From Citrobacter gillenii (lineage in GTDB: Bacteria; Pseudomonadota; Gammaproteobacteria; Enterobacterales; Enterobacteriaceae): a stretch of DNA of 64,000 nt. This document shows, piece after piece, positions 60,749 through 64,000 of this stretch. Every line of letters begins with the position of its first letter. Position 1 is the stretch's first letter. The position numbers and the translations under genes were made by a program. The stretch lies in NCBI RefSeq assembly GCF_013337685.1, contig NZ_SUQN01000007.1, forward strand, positions 248,001-312,000. The letters are read 5' to 3'. The notes beneath the pieces are model-generated. The model was not told the origin of the DNA. It saw nothing but the letters and a program-made list of their open reading frames with translations, and made no database searches.

Positions 60749-62302
60749 TTAATTTTCGACGACCAGCGACGTCGCTCGATGTAATTTTTCGGTGATAACC
60801 GTTTCTGTTACTCTTTTAATATCCGCATCATTGAAGAAGGCGGTGACATACACGACGGGCATCGCAATAGTGGGTAGATTGATTGTCGACACCACCAGTT
60901 CAATATCGTCCGTCAGTATGGAGGGTAAACTGCCCGCTGATACCACACCCACGATGGTCCAGTCCGGGAAGGCGCGCAGAATGCGACTTTTAAGTAAATG
61001 AGACGTACCAATACCGGTTGAGCAAACCAGCAGCACGCGCTTGCGGGCAATCTGCCGCTCCATAGCGGCCTGAAAATGCACGGTTAGGTACCCGACCTCA
61101 TCTTCCGACACGGCACGCTCGCCCCAGCCGCTAAACACCCGATTAACCGCGCAAAGCGTTAAACGCCAGACGTCCTGCAGTTCGCCTTTAATATCGTCCA
61201 GTAGCGGGTTACGAATACGGATCTGATAGTTCAGCCGGTTAATCAGCGGCTTAATATGAATCAGTAATCCGTCATACAGCGCGGTATCCTCGCTGAGGTC
61301 ACTGTCGACCATCTCGGCAAAAATCGCGATCAGCCGATGGGTAATCAGCCGCGCTTCATCGCTGGAGTGCATATGACCGATAGCGCTGACGTCGTTATGC
61401 TCTTCTATCATTACGCCAGAGGAGATAATATATTGATAAATAAACCAGACTTCATCTTTCGGTAGCGGATGAACAATGCGTTTTTCGATACGCTGAATCA
61501 TTCGGTTCGCAATAGAAAAGATGCTTTCATCAAATGAGTTTATATTTTCCTCTTTTCTCGGCAACGCATTGCCCCGGGTGATGCGATACATCATGATCAA
61601 TATATGGGTAAAGATATTGATGTAATAAGGCTCGCCCAGCGACCAGCACAAATCGTTCTCCATTTCCTGTAGCAGCGTTTGCACAAATAAAACGTCTTCT
61701 TCACCAAAATAATGTACTAACGCTTTATAGCTGCCAGGATCAAGGCGTGAATAAACGACACTACCGGGTTCATTATGGTTAATTACACCGTTAATCAGTG
61801 AAGCCATAGCCTGACGTACACCACTCTCACTGCCTTCAATGTGCGTCCCACTCTGGCTACGGATCAGAGATAATCCCAGCGGGGTTATCCATGATTCAAT
61901 CACTTTCAGGTCGTTCACAATCGATGCGCTGCTGATAAAATAGCGCTCAGATAATTTGCTGATGGACGTTTCGTGTGGCGTTTCACTTAATAACTGCGAT
62001 GCTATTTTTACGCGCCGTGAATTATTCATCATACCATCAGCGTCATCACCCTCTGCGCCCAATAGCTGATCCAGCGATAAAAGATCGGTAATATTATCAA
62101 CACTTAGCATCACGCCAGCCCCGGCGCGTTTATCAATAGTTATTTTCCATTCCGATAACCACTGTTCCAGTAGCCGTAGATCGCGCTGCACAGTCTTCTC
62201 TGAAACCGTTAAATGTTCGGCGATTTTCAGCAGCGTGACATATTCCTTCCGGGACAGAAGGAATTTTAATAATCTGTTTTGTCGCGAGGTAATCATTTGC
62301 AT
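60749..62302 (-). CDS. PRD-containing transcriptional regulator (BglG/MtlR type)
   Basis: This 517-residue multi-domain regulator is the first gene of the PTS cluster. The N-terminal helix-turn-helix (about 15-60, TLLKIAEHLTVSEKTVQRDL) is followed by a second DNA-binding-like region, two PTS regulation domains (about 190-400) and a C-terminal EIIB-like domain with the cysteine motif LLVCSTGIGTSHLLKSRI. It lacks the terminal EIIA domain of MtlR/LicR types; the separate EIIA next door may serve. It is most likely a DNA-binding activator of this cluster rather than an antiterminator, since it has a helix-turn-helix and not a CAT RNA-binding domain. Confidence 0.88.
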   Translation of the reverse strand: MQMITSRQNRLLKFLLSRKEYVTLLKIAEHLTVSEKTVQRDLRLLEQWLSEWKITIDKRAGAGVMLSVDNITDLLSLDQLLGAEGDDADGMMNNSRRVKIASQLLSETPHETSISKLSERYFISSASIVNDLKVIESWITPLGLSLIRSQSGTHIEGSESGVRQAMASLINGVINHNEPGSVVYSRLDPGSYKALVHYFGEEDVLFVQTLLQEMENDLCWSLGEPYYINIFTHILIMMYRITRGNALPRKEENINSFDESIFSIANRMIQRIEKRIVHPLPKDEVWFIYQYIISSGVMIEEHNDVSAIGHMHSSDEARLITHRLIAIFAEMVDSDLSEDTALYDGLLIHIKPLINRLNYQIRIRNPLLDDIKGELQDVWRLTLCAVNRVFSGWGERAVSEDEVGYLTVHFQAAMERQIARKRVLLVCSTGIGTSHLLKSRILRAFPDWTIVGVVSAGSLPSILTDDIELVVSTINLPTIAMPVVYVTAFFNDADIKRVTETVITEKLHRATSLVVEN

Positions 62303-62637
62303 TATTTACCCTTATCACACACCAGATTAAATATCGAAAGAAGCGCTTACGCGCCACGTGTAATCCGTGATGATAAATATAAAAGGACTACGATGCGGCA
62401 ACAATACTAAATCGTGTCCTGTATTCCGGACAGAAATAAGACAAAAGAGGGAAATAGTGAGATATTTACGGCTCAGATCACATTTTTCGTGGGAAGTAGA
62501 GTGATTGCGCTCGCAAATATGGACAGGTAAAAAGATTAAGTCAGGATGTTTTTAATTTTCAGATCTGGAACGCTGCACGCACCGTGGTGCCGGATAAGAC
62601 GCACTGCATCGCCATCCGGCACCACGTTCACATGCAC
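62303..62637. other. Intergenic region upstream of the PTS cluster, downstream of yicI
   Basis: This 335-base gene-free stretch must hold the leftward promoter of the regulator and PTS genes. Visible items are a CRP-like half-site TGTGATC (leftward, about 62476-62482), an interrupted palindrome TTGCG-CT-CGCAA at 62505-62516, a GTCC/GGAC repeat near 62417-62432, and a REP unit at 62583-62625. None is decisive alone. Confidence 0.5.
62583..62625. repeat. REP unit after yicI
   Basis: CGTGGTGCCGGAT (62583-62595) is mirrored by ATCCGGCACCACG (62613-62625), with a REP-like core (GACGCACTGCATCGCC). It lies directly after the yicI stop and may stabilise or terminate that transcript. Confidence 0.85.
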
Positions 62638-64000
62638 TTACAGGGTAATGGTCAACACATTGCCTTCTGCTGCAATCACCACACCCCACTCGCTCCCTGT
62701 AGATGAACCGCCCTTCACGCCGCCAATTTGCGGGATGTTACGCAGACACAGCGTCCAGTTGCGCGCCTCGCCCTCCCCCGTCACGGTGATGGTGTTATCC
62801 ACACGTTTCGCCCTCAGCGTGAAGATAACCGAGCCGTCAGCGGCCGGCACGTCACAGACGGCTTCACGCCCCTCCTCCAGATGGAACAGCTGGAACGCAG
62901 TGCCTTCATGCCAGGCGTAATCCGGCTTCTGGTTATTGCTGCCCAGCGCCAGCAGGGTGTTATCACGCACGTAGACCGGCAGGCTCAGGAAGTCATGCTG
63001 CTGTTTATGCCAGCGACTGCCCACAATCTCGTCGTTACGCCACAGGTGCGTCCAGCGACCTTCCGGTAGGTAGAACTGCACATCTCCCGCTTCAGAGAAC
63101 ACCGGGGCCACCATCACGCTGTCTCCCAGCATGTACTGACGGTCAAGGTAATCACACGCCGGATCGTCCGGGAATTCGAGCATCATCGCACGCATCATCG
63201 GCGTGCCATACTCGCTGGCGCGCACAGCTTCGCGATACAGATACGGCATCATGCGGCATTTCTGCTCGGTGAAGTAACGCACCACATCGCAGGATTCGTC
63301 GTCGTACGCCCATGGTACGCGGTAGGATTTGCTGCCGTGCAGACGACTGTGGCTGGAGAGCAGCCCAAACGCACACCAGCGTTTGTAGACGTGCGCCGGG
63401 GCGGTATTCTCGAAGCCGCCGATGTCGTGACTCCAGAAGCCAAAGCCGGACAAGCCGATGGATAAGCCACCGCGCAAGCTTTCCGCCATTGATTCGTAGT
63501 TGGCGTAGCAGTCGCCGCCCCAGTGCACCGGAAACTGCTGCGCGCCCACGGAAGCAGAACGGGCGAACAGCACCGCCTCTTCTTCCCCCACGGTCTCTTT
63601 CAGCACGTTCCACACCAGTTCGTTGTAGATGAACGCATAATGGTTGTGCATTTTCTGCGGGTCAGCGCCGTCAAACCACTGCACATCCGTCGGGATACGC
63701 TCGCCAAAATCAGTCTTGAAGCAGTCCACGCCGATATCCACCAGGCCTTTCAGCTTGTTGGCATACCACTCGCAGGCCTCTGGATTGGTAAAGTCATAAA
63801 TCGCCAACCCCGGCTGCCATTTATCCCACTGCCACACCGATCCATCCGGCCGCTTAAGCAGATAGCCTTTTTCTTTCAGTTCGTTGAACAGCGGCGATTT
63901 CTGCCCGATGTACGGGTTGATCCACACGCAGACCTTCAGGCCTTTCTCCTTCAGGCGACGGAGCATGCCTTCCGGGTCCGGGAACGTCACCGGGTCCCAC
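62638..64000 (-). CDS. yicI: Alpha-xylosidase YicI (3' part; gene runs off the window)
   Basis: This GH31 enzyme cleaves alpha-xylosides such as isoprimeverose. About 454 C-terminal residues are present of roughly 772 in E. coli; the 5' end lies beyond position 64000. The frame begins at WDPVTFPDPEG. The catalytic nucleophile is in CFKTDFGERIP, the acid/base Asp in HWGGDCYANYES, and FGFWSHDIGGFE is the GH31 signature. The C-terminal beta domains follow. The last dozen residues differ from E. coli and end LTITL. Confidence 0.97.
   Translation of the reverse strand, partial: WDPVTFPDPEGMLRRLKEKGLKVCVWINPYIGQKSPLFNELKEKGYLLKRPDGSVWQWDKWQPGLAIYDFTNPEACEWYANKLKGLVDIGVDCFKTDFGERIPTDVQWFDGADPQKMHNHYAFIYNELVWNVLKETVGEEEAVLFARSASVGAQQFPVHWGGDCYANYESMAESLRGGLSIGLSGFGFWSHDIGGFENTAPAHVYKRWCAFGLLSSHSRLHGSKSYRVPWAYDDESCDVVRYFTEQKCRMMPYLYREAVRASEYGTPMMRAMMLEFPDDPACDYLDRQYMLGDSVMVAPVFSEAGDVQFYLPEGRWTHLWRNDEIVGSRWHKQQHDFLSLPVYVRDNTLLALGSNNQKPDYAWHEGTAFQLFHLEEGREAVCDVPAADGSVIFTLRAKRVDNTITVTGEGEARNWTLCLRNIPQIGGVKGGSSTGSEWGVVIAAEGNVLTITL

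Noticed and set aside
62505-62516. TTGCG-CT-CGCAA as a definite operator for the PTS regulator
   Set aside because: The repeat is short and single, and I cannot distinguish it from chance. It is kept only as an item in the intergenic entry.
63152-63613. 153-codon leftward frame inside yicI
   Set aside because: It is an alternate frame of the conserved GH31 catalytic region, Arg-rich with no homology.

Overview
The window is chromosomal DNA of an enterobacterium close to Escherichia, Salmonella and Citrobacter. Gene order follows the E. coli K-12 mtl to yicI segment, and most proteins are nearly collinear with the E. coli ones. ERIC, REP/BIME and pyrE-attenuator signatures fit the same group. 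Three departures from K-12 suggest a Citrobacter-like genome, but this is inference: an extra transporter after lldD, a differently arranged waa (LPS core) locus, and a 6-kb PTS sugar cluster between yicH and yicI. There are no rRNA or tRNA genes, insertion sequences, prophage or CRISPR array.

Layout. 0.1-4.1 kb holds mannitol uptake and oxidation (mtlA, mtlD, mtlR) behind two CRP sites. 4.1-4.9 kb holds the small genes yibT and yibL. 5.0-8.9 kb is the L-lactate operon lldPRD with two LldR operators. 9.0-10.4 kb is an additional aromatic-acid:H+ symporter family transporter. 10.4-18.2 kb is housekeeping: trmL, the leftward set yibN-grxC-secB-gpsA-cysE, then gpmM-envC-yibQ. 18.2-21.7 kb is waaH and kbl-tdh (threonine catabolism).

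21.9-34.9 kb is the LPS inner and outer core locus. A rightward operon runs hldD-waaF-waaC-waaL-GT2-waaQ-like-GT8. It converges on a leftward operon waaG-waaP-GT8-GT8 that has its own promoter and a JUMPstart/ops-like leader. waaA-coaD then runs rightward. Compared with E. coli K-12, waaQ is not at the head of the leftward operon but sits behind waaL, and the outer-core glycosyltransferases differ.

35.4-54.4 kb is housekeeping: mutM/rpmG/rpmB, radC, coaBC-dut-slmA, rph-pyrE with attenuator, yicC, yicG, ligB, gmk-rpoZ-spoT-trmH-recG (with an ERIC element between spoT and trmH), gltS, and xanP behind a perfect PurR-type palindrome. yicH follows.

56.2-62.3 kb is a leftward catabolic cluster. 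In transcription order it has a PRD-type activator, fructose-family EIIA, EIIB and EIIC as separate proteins, two different class II aldolases and a D-lyxose-isomerase-like cupin isomerase. No sugar kinase is encoded. The window ends inside yicI (alpha-xylosidase), whose 5' part lies beyond the right edge.

The most interesting regions are the orphan PTS/aldolase/isomerase cluster, the rearranged waa locus with its leader and a short coupled reading frame before waaG, and the ERIC element that supplies the trmH ribosome binding site.
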